DNA of 64,000 bases. It comes from Trichopria drosophilae (lineage: Eukaryota; Arthropoda; Insecta; Hymenoptera; Diapriidae). The stretch's first letter is position 1, and each line of letters starts with the position of its first letter. Below are positions 37,501 to 49,800 of this stretch, piece by piece. A program made the position numbers and the translations under genes. The notes beneath the pieces are model-generated. The model saw nothing but the letters and a program-made list of their open reading frames with translations, ran no database searches and was not told the origin of the DNA. The stretch covers positions 51,783,001-51,847,000 of the forward strand of contig CM059582.1 of assembly GCA_030407085.1 (NCBI GenBank). Reading direction: 5' to 3'.

Positions 37501-38100
37501 TTGGAGCGCACCTCAAACACCCGACAATTCACAAAACCAGACATTTTAAAAAACAGACATTCAAAAAGAAGACATTTAAAAAAAACATATACTAAAAATC
37601 CAGACATTTCAACAATATATATTAAAAAACCAGAGATTTCAAAAAACAGATATTCAAAAACAAGACATTAAAAAAAACAGATACTAAAAATCCAGATATT
37701 TCGAAAACATACATTGAATAACCAGATATTTTAAACAACACACATTCAAAAATCAGACATTTCAAAATAAGACATTTTAAAATACGGACATTCAAAGCCA
37801 GCGGTGCAACTAAAAAATCCGACAAATAAGAAAACAGACACTTCAAAAAGCCGACATTCAAAAACCAGACATTTCAAAAAACAGACATTAAAAAACCAGA
37901 CATTTAAAAAAAACGACATTAAAAAACCAGATACAAAAATTCAACATCAAAAAACCATATATGCAAAAATTAGACATTTAAAAAAATAGAGATTCAAAAT
38001 CTGCTTTTTGAAATGTCTGTTTTTTTAAATGTCTGGTTTTTGAATGTCAGGTTTTTGAAGTGTCTATTTTGTGATTTGACGGGTTTTTGAGGTGCACCAA
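37501..38100. mobile_element. 600-bp foldback element filled with a minisatellite
   Basis: The outer inverted repeats of about 60 bp match: left TTGGAGCGCACCTCAAACAC, right (reverse complement) TTGGTGCACCTCAAAAACCC, then ATTCACAAAA or AATCACAAAA. Between them are about thirty degenerate 16-18-bp units of the form CAGACATTTCAAAAAA. Most lie in one orientation, and the last few (from about 38008) are inverted. Runs of A flank both ends. No transposase. Foldback elements with internal tandem arrays are known in insects; the family is unknown to me. Confidence 0.6.
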
Positions 38101-39189
38101 AAAATCGCATGTAAGTTAATTATTTAAGAAGTAACTAACAGAGTTTTGAGATGTGTTTTCTAGGAGTTGTAGATGGCGAACAGATTCATAAATTAACCTG
38201 ACATGGTTTATAGTTCTTGTGATGATTTGATGGATGACATAAATTAGTCGTCATCCCAGTAATTTAGCCAAACAGAAAAAAACGACATCATGAATTTTAT
38301 TAGTTAGCTTCAGTACATAATCATTTCCTGTTATATTGACACTTAAATGAACCATTTTTGTATCTCTGCGCCCCGTTGTACGCCAAAAATAGTTTAGTAG
38401 TTATCCACAAGTAATGTGAAATTATCTCAATCCATCCCACCTGAAAAATTTGAAAAGACGTAACGTCTTTTGGTACCGTGGTAAATTTCACACATAATTT
38501 ATAATTCATTATTTTTTACTTTATAATTGGGAAGTGTACACCACATTCAAAAGATGCATTAGGCCTTATGCTGACATTCAATGTAGAATTGAAAAAGGTA
38601 TAGTGGGTCAAACCACAGCGAGACTAACTAAGAATATATATGATTAAGAACGAGTACCATGTGCAGAAACTGACGAAAGAAAATGTAATTTCACTGACCT
38701 CCCTTCAATAGATCTTCAATTGAATTTTATTTGGTTGAATAACTAACCTACGAAGTAACTATAGAAGTTACTAAACTACCCGGCAGAGTTGAGTTATTAG
38801 TCAGGCGTAGAATATTTTCCAGACGTATGGTTAAACAATTGTACATTTGTTCTAAATAAACCTTTCGGAATATTTTTAATTTTCTGTTTTATTATGTATA
38901 TGTTTTAAAACATTCCATTAAAGGATATGATCAATTCTCGTTATCAGAGTATTGGCGAAAGTTAATTATTTCCAATATTGGAAATATTACATTTAATTAC
39001 AATTACGTAATGAAAACATAAAACGCGATATTTATCGATACTTAAGCTCAGGAATTCGAGGTGTGGTGAATCATCTTTTTTGTTTTTCATGCAGTGTGTA
39101 ATAAGTAACAAGGGATGTTTGTAATTTGTCGCACACTGCAAATTCAGATGGCAGGACGAATTCTGATGGTCATGAAAACGCCAACTGCA
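38101..39189. other. Stretch without a supported gene
   Basis: A perfect 18-bp palindrome around TTTCCAATATTGGAAA lies at 38968-38985. Nothing else seen. Confidence 0.3.
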
Positions 39190-39620
39190 AATGGGATGTG
39201 CGACCGAGGGAAACGGAATATATGTAAACGGCCTGAAAATGAACGCAAACCCCGCAAAAAGAGACAGAAAGTGGGCCTTAAAAGTGAAAAGGAGAAAAAA
39301 ATGCAGATTAAAGGTAGAGAAAAGGGACAGTAGGAGTGAAAGAATGTACGAAGATGAGACCACAAATAAAGCAATAACCAACATGTAAGGAAAGACTAAA
39401 AAGAAGAAGAAGATATGAAGAACCTAAATATAGCACGAGAAGTTTAAGAGTAAAAATAACTTAAAGAAAGGAGCGAAAGAGTTGAAAGAGCGAAAGGAAA
39501 ATAAAGAAGATACTGATATAACAAAAGTGTAAGCCAGCATTAGGGACTAACAGTAAAGGAGTAAAAGACATTCCGAGGAAAGGATTGAAATAAATTACAT
39601 CAGGAAAAAGTGTAAAAGAA
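39190..39620 (+). repeat. Polypurine low-complexity tract
   Basis: The plus strand is dominated by A and G (GAAAAGGAGAAAAAAATG-like words) over more than 400 nt. This makes the minus strand pyrimidine-rich and free of stops, which explains a 140-codon minus frame (39384-38962) and two shorter plus frames. Confidence 0.5.
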
Positions 39621-40325
39621 CGAAAGCGAGGAAGCGATACTGCAAGGACACATTATTTCTTTAGTCGCATAAATTTAAAGCGGTCGTAATATGGCATGAT
39701 CCTAACTTTGAAATGTGTCTTCAACATCGCAGGTACTAAATTATTCCATTAGAAAAATTACTCTCTACGCTGAAATATATGCGACTACCGCGTACATCGC
39801 TATTCACTTAAGGAATTTGATTTATTTCTGGTGTTTATATAATTGCCGTCAACGAGCAGTTTTAACAACGACATTTTTTACCGCAACTATGCCACGGTTA
39901 TATAATTGTAAACTCGGTTTAGACGGATAATCTGAAAACGTAAACGAAATATAAATCTTCACCCTCGTATTTATAGTTAAATAAAAAGTTGATTATTTTT
40001 CAAATGTTACTAACGATCAGTTTACTGCAATCAACAGAAAATATGATGAAACGACATTAATTTCTAGATAATCATAGGAAATAAAATATATTAATTATAA
40101 TTAGACATGTTTTTAATAGCCGTATTAATTGAATATCTTTAATTATAATATAGCAATAATAAACAAGAAACTTTTGCAACAAAAATTATAAATACCTTCA
40201 TCATATTTCATTCACTTAGCAATGAAGAAACTTAATTAGAATAAAACTGTTAAAATTGTAAGACAAGTCATGATGTGAAAATGCTTCCAAATTTTTAAGC
40301 GATAATCATCGAGGAACGCTTCTTC
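39621..40325. other. AT-rich stretch, nothing recognised
   Basis: Upstream of the candidate peptide gene. No repeat or RNA seen. Confidence 0.3.
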
Positions 40326-40333
40326 TATAAAAG
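40326..40333 (+). promoter_or_regulatory. TATA box of the candidate secreted peptide gene
   Basis: TATAAAAG lies 96 nt upstream of the ATG at 40422, giving an expected transcription start near 40357 and a leader of about 65 nt. Confidence 0.45.
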
Positions 40334-40421
40334 CGGAAGTTAAATACGTCGAAGGAAAGTTTCGCATGCGTGGTGGTATCTTCAATCGCTTCTGGTCTTC
40401 GTGCGAGAACTGGGCATAACG

Positions 40422-41808
40422 ATGAGGAACGAATTTCTCAATTGTGTGTTTTGGTTATTCGTTTTTAGTCGTCTCATCGGTAAGACTTTCTCTAGATTTG
40501 CTTACAGATGGATTATAGATCCTCTTCCTGTACTAACATCGAAAGTCATCGAAATTCAATGCAGCTGTTTCTAATGATATTCCAAGCCGCTCTCCGGTCC
40601 GTGATGAAGAGGTAAATTATTCCGTTCGAGTCTTCCGATTGGATTTAAAATTTACATCCTGGATGTTTATTATTTTTATTTTTAAATGGAATTGCATCTA
40701 GTTACAATTATTTTAGGAAAAAAGCAAATAGTTTTTATAAATACGTTATTTAATATTTAGGTTCACGAATCGAATCTTTCTTTGGTAAATGCAAGAAATA
40801 ATTGATGAAAAACAAATTTTTATTGTTCTTAAGAATAATTTTGTTAACCATGGGAAAGATACACTATATTACTTTTGCTCAATTCTATACCGAAATTTAT
40901 TACTGCGATGCAATCATACGAAGTTAGATTTAATTTTCAATACAAATTTATGTCTTAATAAGTCAGTTTGAGCAATCCCAAATAATTAGATACTTTACGC
41001 ATGTAACAATAATATGAGAAAGTCCAAATTGGATACATTTTAATACCTGCAATTAAATTAATAAAACGTTACTACTGAATTTGGAAACCACAGATCGTAA
41101 CTTTGACTGTTTCGAACATCTCTTTCAACTGTGGATAATTGCACTCTGCAAGACAAACTCTTAATTTCACTTAAACTGGAAAATAATTTTGCTGTCCCGA
41201 TCATCCGGCAATTTTACTGCCTCGAGTATTGTTTCGCTATAATATAAAGGCAATAATTTTTTCGACTTTTAAAATCCGATACTTCCTATTGCGCGTAACA
41301 GCGTAATTATTTAGGTTCGTAAAAAGCATTGCAATAAAACGTACTGCAAAAATGATGTTCGCATTATTAAATTGTCGTATCTTTAATAAACATACATGTA
41401 AGCCATAGAATTAAAAGAAATTATAATGATTAGTGTCGCACGAAATTGCTGCAAGAAAAATACGGTTTTAAAATTACTTAGGACGGTGATTTTAACGACC
41501 GCATGGTATAAGCGTTAAAAAGATCGTCAACATTGTATTCATTAGAGCACACCGACACCGACGGGAAAATTAGTACTTGGAGGGGGGAGCGATTTTCCGG
41601 CTGGAGACTTACGTGAGCATAGAAGCGGTAATTCCTGCGACGATTTCCTTGTTCCCTCTTTGCCATGCGTTGAAATCTCTTCCTTTGCTTTGTTTTTCAG
41701 TTTATAATTGATGATTACCACGGGACTTGTTATAAAGCAAATGACGATGCCGGCTTATTGTATGCAATTAGTTATGCGATCTCAGATATTTTCATTCATC
41801 TTTTCTAA
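40422..41808 (+). CDS. Candidate secreted short peptide precursor, three exons
   Basis: Exon 1 (40422-40479) is an ATG followed by 18 codons forming a hydrophobic signal-peptide core (CVFWLFVF). It ends at a GTAAGA donor. Intron 1 is 85 nt, contains a perfect TACTAAC branch site (40531-40537) and ends at GCAG (40564). Exon 2 (40565-40611) adds 15 polar codons in phase and ends at GTAAAT. Exon 3 (41701) follows an excellent acceptor (CTTTGTTTTTCAG) and is open in the required phase for 35 codons to TAA at 41806-41808. The total is about 70 residues with two cysteines. Size and signal peptide suggest a secreted or neuropeptide-type product; no family recognised. The 3' end is uncertain: another acceptor at about 41858 could add an exon. 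Confidence 0.42.
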
Positions 41809-44800
41809 AATTTAAATTTAGAATAATTGCATTAGTAAAATAGTAAACTTACTTTCAGAGTGAACCAATTACCAATGTTATGCTTATATATAACCGATAT
41901 TATAAAGGTTATGTTATACAAAAGCAACCAAAATTAAAATAGATAATTTAATCGGATTAATTTTTGTAATATAGTAACAATATGATAAGAAAGCATTAAT
42001 AAAAGAAAATGGTTGTTTTCTAATTTGTTATTACTATACAGCATTACAATAAATATTGATAAAATCTTAAACGAATAACTATCAAAGTAGGAAATAATAA
42101 ATAAAATAAAAGTTAAAATTAAAATGGCAACAACCATCTATTGTAATTATGTTCAACGTTCCCATGTCAGCAAATCCGACAAGTGACAAATCGATGGAGT
42201 AGGGTTACGGAGTGCGCACAAGATTTTATTGATGTTATTCGACCATGTAGAAACCAGAAAATATTCCACATCGTGAGAATGTTTATTTTCTTTCTTTACT
42301 TAAGGTTTTCTTGAATTCATAACGCCCAAATATATTTAAAATATTATTCGTTATTCGTAAAAGGTTTTTATTCTATTTTTAAAGTGCAGAAAAGAAAAGT
42401 TTGGCATCAATAATAATTAAATACATCTTAAAATAGCTATTTTAACCATTTAATTAAATCACTGTTCGAGGTAATAAATGCGTTAGAGGAGTTTATGTTA
42501 GTGCGAGTTCAGACAATGGTATGATCTCATTTCATCACAGATGTTGAGTATATATATACTCATTGTAATGTAAATGTGAACATAGAGAAGTGTGAAACAA
42601 ATAAAAAAAAATTGTTATAAACTTTGAGAATATTTATTATGTAAAATCGCAACGATGCAAAATATTCGACAAACAAGTCGACATTGCATACGCATTTTTC
42701 AGAGTTATTTATTGAGGCAGATTTTTAGACTACGTCTGTATAAATGTCATGAACGTCTTGTTCTTAATGTCATGAGATGCGTTAATATACTCTCTTTAGA
42801 ACTTTTTATTCCTGCCTTATACACATTTCACACACAATTATATTGCCTATACTACGTTATACAATGTAAGAAATATCTATAGTAATCTTCAAAATACAAC
42901 AAAATTTGTGCAAATATAGTAAAAAAGTACTTGAAATTACCTTGAAGAAACGTGTTGTAATTTTCAATATTTTTAATGTAGATTCACAGTAAAATCATTG
43001 AATTTATTATGTGAAAAGAAAGTCGTGAATAATAGAAATATGCTCGGATTTTCTGGCAAACATAATTCATTTTCAATCTTGGCAATCTTTTCGCATTTTT
43101 CATGACCACAATGGAAGAATTTCGTCATTATTCTATGCAGGTGGTGATGCGAAAAATAAGATTTCCACTCGACACAGATAAAGTACATACAAAATTTGCA
43201 TAAATACATGTAGCACCTAAAATGTCGAGAAGTATTGTTCTGCATATATTATTTATTAATATATAATTATTAACCTATATTACAAACAAAACCTTTCTAA
43301 TTGACTCACTAATAGAGAGAATGAGAGAGAATATTACCTTACTTCACTGTCAAGATTCCCCTTTATACTTCTATTTTTTCTTAAAGAGGTATTAATCTAT
43401 ATAAAAGACAGTTCCAATCTACTTGCGAATTGACTTAATTTTATGAAAATTTTAACTGCACGCTTCAACATTCAGCAGAAACCATAACCTAACCTAAAAT
43501 ATATGATCAAAATGAATGAGTTTAATATCGGTAGATCGAAATGAATTGCAAATTACTTAAACTCGATATTTTTGGATTCCTTACTTCCACCTGGATTGTA
43601 GTGATCTTCAAACATTTTCATTAGCGTGAAAATACTTTTTTAATAATGTTTTAAACTCTGGCCAGGACAAATCTTGATGAAGCCGATAGATAGTCATATA
43701 CCACGTATTCTTATGTAATTTTACAATAAATTATTTAGAAATTGTAAATCTGCAATAAAATGTTCTAGTAAATAATGAAAAATTATTATTAATACTTTGA
43801 AATCGCAATATTTATTGCAATTTTAAATTATTTTTGTACTGTAATTTTGTTGTAAAATTACAACCACTTTTAACAGAATACGCCTTTGGTTATATTTAAG
43901 AAAAATAAAAATAAAAGTAAGCAACATTTTATTATTCAAATGACACTTCGTTATAATTTGTTAAATATCGTTGTCATTTATAAGTGTCACTTTTTTTGTT
44001 TTTTTTAATCAATAAGTCTATAAATGGTACTTTCGCTAAATCTTACTAAATTGTTCATTATATAAATTTCGTACATAAATTGATAGTAATGATATTGTAT
44101 ATTTTAAATTACGAATGTTATTTATACTAATAGCATCTGCAAACAGATAAACAATTTATTTTCCGAATCATTTGATTATAGCTCGTAGGAGAATAGAATC
44201 GTCGCTTGACAGTGAGTGATTTTCCGAGGCAAGAAAGCAACGCAACCCGCGGCGATTTACTTCTTGCCCCGCATTGAACTCTACAGCAACCCGTGCACAG
44301 CATGATACAACGAAACTTTTTACAAATGAAAATTCAAGTAGAAAATTCATCACAATGTTTATAATTCAATGAAAAATTATTTAAAATGTACTGATTCCGA
44401 GAAATATTATTATTTTTGTAGGACTAGGAAATATTTTTTGAAAATAACTCTCTATATTATAAATAGCTAAAAACAACTAATATAAAATAAAAAGTTGGTT
44501 ACTATAAATTAGTTACTTGTTTACTAGAAAATAATAAAAAAACTGCTAGCACATTAAGAAATTTCTAGTAATCTAAAAGTACAAATTGAATATTTTAGTT
44601 TAGTTGTTTTTAGAATTAGTAATAAATTAACAATTTTTCATTTTTTATTAGTAAAAATAATTATCAATTGAATTACTGACCCACTTTTCGCTTTTTAATT
44701 GGTAGTTTTCAACTAATTCAGTTTTAGAGAGAATGTTAATGTTAAATATAACAGAGTTGCAACATATAATATTATAATTGTTATAAAGGTTTATTATTGA

Positions 44801-45590
44801 TGATATCACTATAAAAGAGAAAAAATTAATATCACTAAAAGAAAAAGTAATCAAATTTTTTTTCATTTATTATTTAACGGGCGGAACCGCTCTTTATTGA
44901 GTTTGAATTTCATATATTCAATTATAAAAGTTGCGAGAACTGCTGATCGAATTAAGAAGATGGCGCAATACTTCACATTAGTGTATGAAGCGTAGGAACT
45001 GCAGAAACCTTCAGCAAGTACAGCAGCAGTCATGAGTCGATTTCCGCCAGGTACAGAATATTTTCGAAATTTATTAAAAAGTTCACAAAATCATCATGGC
45101 TAAATATCCAAAATGTGTGAATACATCAAGATATGATGTGTTGTTTTTTGCACGGAAAGGTTTGATTAACAAAATTAAAGATGAAAATAACGAAATAATA
45201 CTACTAGACCATTTAATAGCAGCTTACATGATCGTGATTCTCGATGTCTGATCAGTGATGGCTGTTTTCACTTCATATTTCTTCTACATTCTGATAGGTA
45301 CCCATGAAAGCTTTCAATGAATTGTTCCCGTTTGAAATGCTGTTATTAAGGGGATTAAAAATTTTGAAATTATTAAAAACTATGAAGGATTTCTTACTTT
45401 AGCTAAATGACAATGATGATAAGTAGCATTCTGATGCGGATACATTTCTACTATTATATTGACATACTATGCAGGTTTATCTTTCAATATTTTGCCAGTA
45501 TACAGAGATAATGAAAAAGGTTAATGGAACCATTTTAGAAAAGTGAAATAGGTGATTATAAAAAATGGTTAAATTAACCATTTCTATATT
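41809..45590. other. AT-rich stretch up to the retrotransposon
   Basis: No gene supported. A perfect palindrome GAGTATATATATACTC lies at 42545-42560. Several AT-driven frames of 60-90 codons have no signals. Confidence 0.35.
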
Positions 45591-45595
45591 AAAAC
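45591..45595. other. Target site duplication, distal copy (AAAAC)
   Basis: AAAAC directly precedes the LTR end here and is repeated at 53781-53785 after the other LTR. A 5-bp duplication is usual for BEL/Pao integration. Confidence 0.85.
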
Positions 45596-45903
45596 TGTTA
45601 ACAATACAAAGGGTGAAAGAAAACACGTCGATATACTTATTTGAAAACCGTTTATATTTTGGGCAATTCGGCAAAGGCTGACGAACGCTACCAAGAGCAA
45701 CTCGAGTCTGACGAGTAGCGACCCGTTATTAGCAAAAAACGATCGTCCTTAGCAACCACGTCGATCCGAAAAACAATTCCAGACTGTCACACCCACGTGA
45801 CATGTCTCCGATTGGTTCGAATTTAATTTGAATATTTTAAACGGTAGATGCATGATCTCCATCAGAATTCCGATTTACAAAAATAAATACAATATCAGCT
45901 CTA

Positions 45904-46213
45904 CTCGGCTGTTAACATTTTCTGGCTGTCAGCACTCCCCGGCTGACAGCCCTCCCCGGGGGCCAGCTCTCCCCGGCTGTCAGCCTTCCGGGGGTCAGCT
46001 CTCCTCGGCTGTAAACTTTTCCTGGCTGTCAGCACTCTCCGGCTGACAGCCCTCCCCGGTGGCCAGCTCTCCCCGGCTGTCAGCCTCCCGGGGGTCAGCT
46101 CTCTCCGGCTGTTCATTTCCCTCGCCTGGCAGCACTCCCCAGCTGTCAATATTTCTCGGCTGACAGCACTCCCCGGCTGTCAGCTCTCTCAGGGTGCCAG
46201 CACTCCTCGGCTG
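45904..46213. repeat. GC-rich higher-order tandem repeat inside the LTR
   Basis: Subunits of about 20 bp such as CGGCTGTCAGCACTCCC are arranged in a 100-bp higher-order unit that starts at 45904, repeats at 46004 and again, more degenerate, from 46104. The same array is at 53170-53479 in the other LTR. It is strikingly GC-rich against the AT-rich genome and sits centrally in the LTR. A role as enhancer, insulator or promoter is possible but only inferred. Confidence 0.75.
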
Positions 46214-46425
46214 TTAGTACACCCTGATACCGAAAATCCCTATCTAGATCCTTCAGGAGATCACGCATCATCTATCGCGAAACCAGACATAGCTTGTATA
46301 CGGTCATAATACATCAAGTCACGTTACACTTATTTAAATATTAGATTCATTTATTCCTCAGTTACGTTTCGTTAACCTTTGTGCGTCTGCAGCCGTCTTT
46401 TAGAAATACCCATTCATAGTGCAAT

Positions 46426-46455
46426 GGCGTAGGGAAACTGCAGAAAACCTACGCC
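46426..46455. other. LTR hairpin, 8-bp perfect stem
   Basis: GGCGTAGG at 46426-46433 pairs with CCTACGCC at 46448-46455 around a 14-nt loop. The same hairpin lies at 53692-53721 in the other LTR. It is near the U3 start of the minus-strand LTR. Confidence 0.5.
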
Positions 46456-46514
46456 CGGGTACAGCATACAATAATGTACATAATTTTATTCTAAATAATA
46501 CTGTAACAGTAACA

Positions 46515-46525
46515 TTCTCCCCCCC
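46515..46525 (-). other. Polypurine tract
   Basis: On the minus strand GGGGGGGAGAA directly abuts the TG start of the 3' LTR, the position and composition of the plus-strand primer of an LTR element. Confidence 0.85.
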
Positions 46526-46877
46526 GTAAAGACAAAGGCTTTACACGACGATTTTTAACATCACCCTTGATCATCAATGACAACTTTATTTCATAAATCA
46601 ATAATTATAACATACATTTTCATTCATAATCACACAATAAACATCGCAAACGAACCATTCCACACGCAATTCCTCAAGTATCATGAGTTACACCTTATGA
46701 ACACAAATCACATATCATATCTCGCAACACATACACATCCATCCATCCCTTTAGACAGATTTAGATCGTACACAATATCTTTTACAGCATAGAGTATCGG
46801 TCTGAGCATATTACAGTACATGACCCTTTTATCACCGCAAAACATAAACAAGACAAATACTTAATTGTATCATACCA
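46526..46877 (-). other. Retroelement 3' untranslated region
   Basis: 352 nt between the pol stop and the polypurine tract, with no sizeable minus-strand frame. An env gene is therefore absent. Confidence 0.6.
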
Positions 46878-49800
46878 CTACATAGCTTTACCCTCAGCGA
46901 ACCATATTAATTTCGCCGCCGATCTTACCAACATACCATCGGCCGTTTTAACCTTAACGATGCGAACTCGACCGTCTTTGCCTTCAAATGTTTGTTCAAC
47001 AACCCCTTTGCGCCAACAATTTCGCGCGGAACATTCATCTACTACGAGAACAAGATCCCCGATTTTTAAATTTTTACTCTCGCGAAGCCACTTTGTTCTA
47101 GGGAGAAGGGTGGGTAAGTACTCTCGTAACCACCTTTTCCAAAATGCATCCGCGAAATTTTGCGCCCAACGCCATTGTTTACGCAAACAGATTTCCTTAA
47201 TGTCATAACGCGTGAGAGAAAGCAGACCAGACGAAGACCCTAGAAGGAAATGATTAGGAGTTAAGGCCTGACCGTCTCTAGGATCAGGCGAGATGTGCGT
47301 CAAAGGCCGCGAATTTATCACGTGCTCAATTTCTGCAAGTAATGTGTTTAAAGTTTCTTCCGCGGGGGCTTGTTCTTTTAAGATCACACTCAGTGCTACT
47401 TTAATAGATCTAATTAACCTCTCCCACGAACCACCCATATGCGGAGACGAGGGTGGGTTAAAGTACCATTCGATGCGTTTGTTTGACGCGTACCGCGCTA
47501 GGGCGTTTTTGTCCATTACATACATCGCTTCTCTGAGTTCCCTATCCGCCGCTTTAAAATTTGTCCCATTATCAGAATAAAGTGCTATGGGTTGACCTCG
47601 TCTCGCGGACATTCTTCGGATAGCCATAATGGCAGAGTCAGCGTTCAGCGAATTGGCAATCTCAATGTGGACCGCGCGCGTAGTGAGACAAGTAAATATG
47701 GCCCCCCATCTCTTTTCACGTCTCCTACCGTCTTTAACTATCATTGGGCCAAAATAATCGACGCCTGAGTGACTGAATGGCCTCAGGTAATGGGCAACAC
47801 GCGCTTTCGGTAAATCTGCCATTAACGGAGGAGTCGGATTCGCTCGAAGCATTTTACACTTTGAACATTTTGCGACAATTGACCGTAGTAAAACTCGAAG
47901 TCTCGTAATCCAAAATCGCGAACGTATTTCATTTATAACTGTTTCATGTGATCCGTGATACATAGACACATGGTAATACGTTACCAAGAGACGCACTTCC
48001 GGATGCGTGCCGTCAAGAAGCGCCGGTTCATTTTCAAAACCCTCGACAACAGCCCGACTCGCTCTACCTCTCATTCGAAGGATACCGTTTTCATCAATAA
48101 CTGGTGTAAGTTTCAGAATGCTGCTACGATTGTCAATTTGTCTCCCCTTTTTTAGAGCTTCGATTTCTGAAGCGAAATTGTCGAATTGAATAGCGCGAAT
48201 ACGAAGTTCTTCAGCCCGTTTTAAATGTTGCGCGGTAATTCCATTCCCCTTAATGCCCTTCCATATTTCAATCGCGATTAAAACGTTCGCAGTCGCACGT
48301 ATTAGGCGGTTCCACGAAGAGAACCGATTACTCTCCGGTATCGATAACGATAAACTATTTTTTGTTACTATCCCCACGAAAGTTTTCCTCTTTTCGAACG
48401 CGGTAAACTCGTCTATTTCTGTCGATCGCAAATTATCTTTATGTGGCCACTGAGATTCGTCTAGTTTCAAAAATTCTGGACCGTTCAGCCAATGTCGGCG
48501 ACCACCGACGCCAGGGGCAACATGTTTAGTAGCATCGTCCGCGGGGTTTTGCGCTGATGGTACCCATCTCCATTCAGCGGGGGATGTTAACTCGCATATT
48601 TCTGCTAATCGGTGGGACACAAACGGCTGAAAAGTTCGCGCATCCGCGTTTATCCAGGCTAAAACAGTACGCGAGTCTGTCCAGAAGATTCGTCGTTCGA
48701 TTATAAACGCGTGTTCCTTCGCAACCGTACTAGCAAGTCGACTCGCTATTAATGCTCCTTGCAGTTCCAAGCGTGGGACAGAAAGTGGTTTTAAAGGGGC
48801 TACTCGCGTCTTAGCGGCTGCAAAACTTATTTCGACATTAATTTTACAATGTTCAAATCTCCAGTAACCAACAGAAGCGTACGCCTGGGCGCTCGCATCG
48901 CAAAAAATATGTAACTGTACCTTCGTGACATTATCACGTAATTGTGAATAGCATCTCGGGATTGAAACACGAGTCACCATTTCGAGATCTTGAACCCATT
49001 TCATCCACAACCCATGCTCTTCTTCGCGTAAATTTTGATCCCATTCAATACCGCTTACCCAGATCCTTTGCATCAGTAATTTCGATTGGACAATAAGGGG
49101 CGCGAGAAACCCGAAAGGATCAAATACCGACATTATTATGCGTAATACTTCGCGTTTCGTCGGAATTTTCGATCCCTTGCGAATATCTAAGGGTACTAAA
49201 TTGTCGCTAATATTAAAGGAAAACGCATCCGATCTAGTGTCCCAGCGTAAACCAAGGACCTTTTGTCGCTCGTTCTGCCCAAGGGCGCTTATGTTGACGT
49301 TCGAAGCGGCACGATTTTTTTCGTCAATCGATTGGACTACTTTTGGATTATTACTCGCCCAGTCATGCATTAAAAATCCTCCCGAACTATTTATCTCCCG
49401 AACGCCTTTGACGATTTCTATCGCTTCTTGAACAGAATCAGAACTATCAAGAAAATCGTCCATATAAGTTTGATTTTTTATTTTGAGGGCAGCCATCGGA
49501 CATAACGATGAAGACAATTCCGCATTTTTATTTTTTACATATAGGGCACTGCAAGGGGACGATCTGGAACCGAATAGCAAGGTGGTCATTCGGTATTCTT
49601 CGGGCTGTTTCGACCTATCTTTGCCCCGCCAAAGAAATCTTTGCGCATCTTTATCTTTATTCGATATTTTTACGCGAAGAAACATGTCTTTAATGTCACC
49701 TTTAATAGCAATTTTACCAACACGGAAACGCATCAATACCCCTAAAAGTGATAGTAATAAGTCTGGACCCTGAAGTAATCGATCATTCAAACACATATTG

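Larger units (their letters stand above)
45596..46514 (-). repeat. 3' LTR of the BEL/Pao element (919 bp)
   Basis: It looks identical by eye to the 5' LTR at 52862-53780, at a constant offset of 7,266. Read on the minus strand it starts TGTTACTGTTACAG and ends TTGTTAACA. It contains AATAAA signals (about 46484-46489 and 46349-46354, minus strand), a hairpin at 46426-46455 and the GC-rich array at 45904-46213. Confidence 0.95.

Noticed and set aside
37311..37989. Lys/Thr/Phe-rich frames near the foldback element
   Set aside because: They translate the minisatellite and its flank.
38962..39384. 140-codon minus frame
   Set aside because: It is the pyrimidine-rich strand of a polypurine tract, where stop codons are rare.
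45828..46149. 72- and 82-codon frames in the LTR (also at 53094-53415)
   Set aside because: They translate the GC-rich tandem array and are repetitive by construction.
46577..46792. Possible env or accessory frame downstream of pol
   Set aside because: It lies on the wrong strand, is AT-driven, and has no signal peptide or membrane layout. The element has no env.
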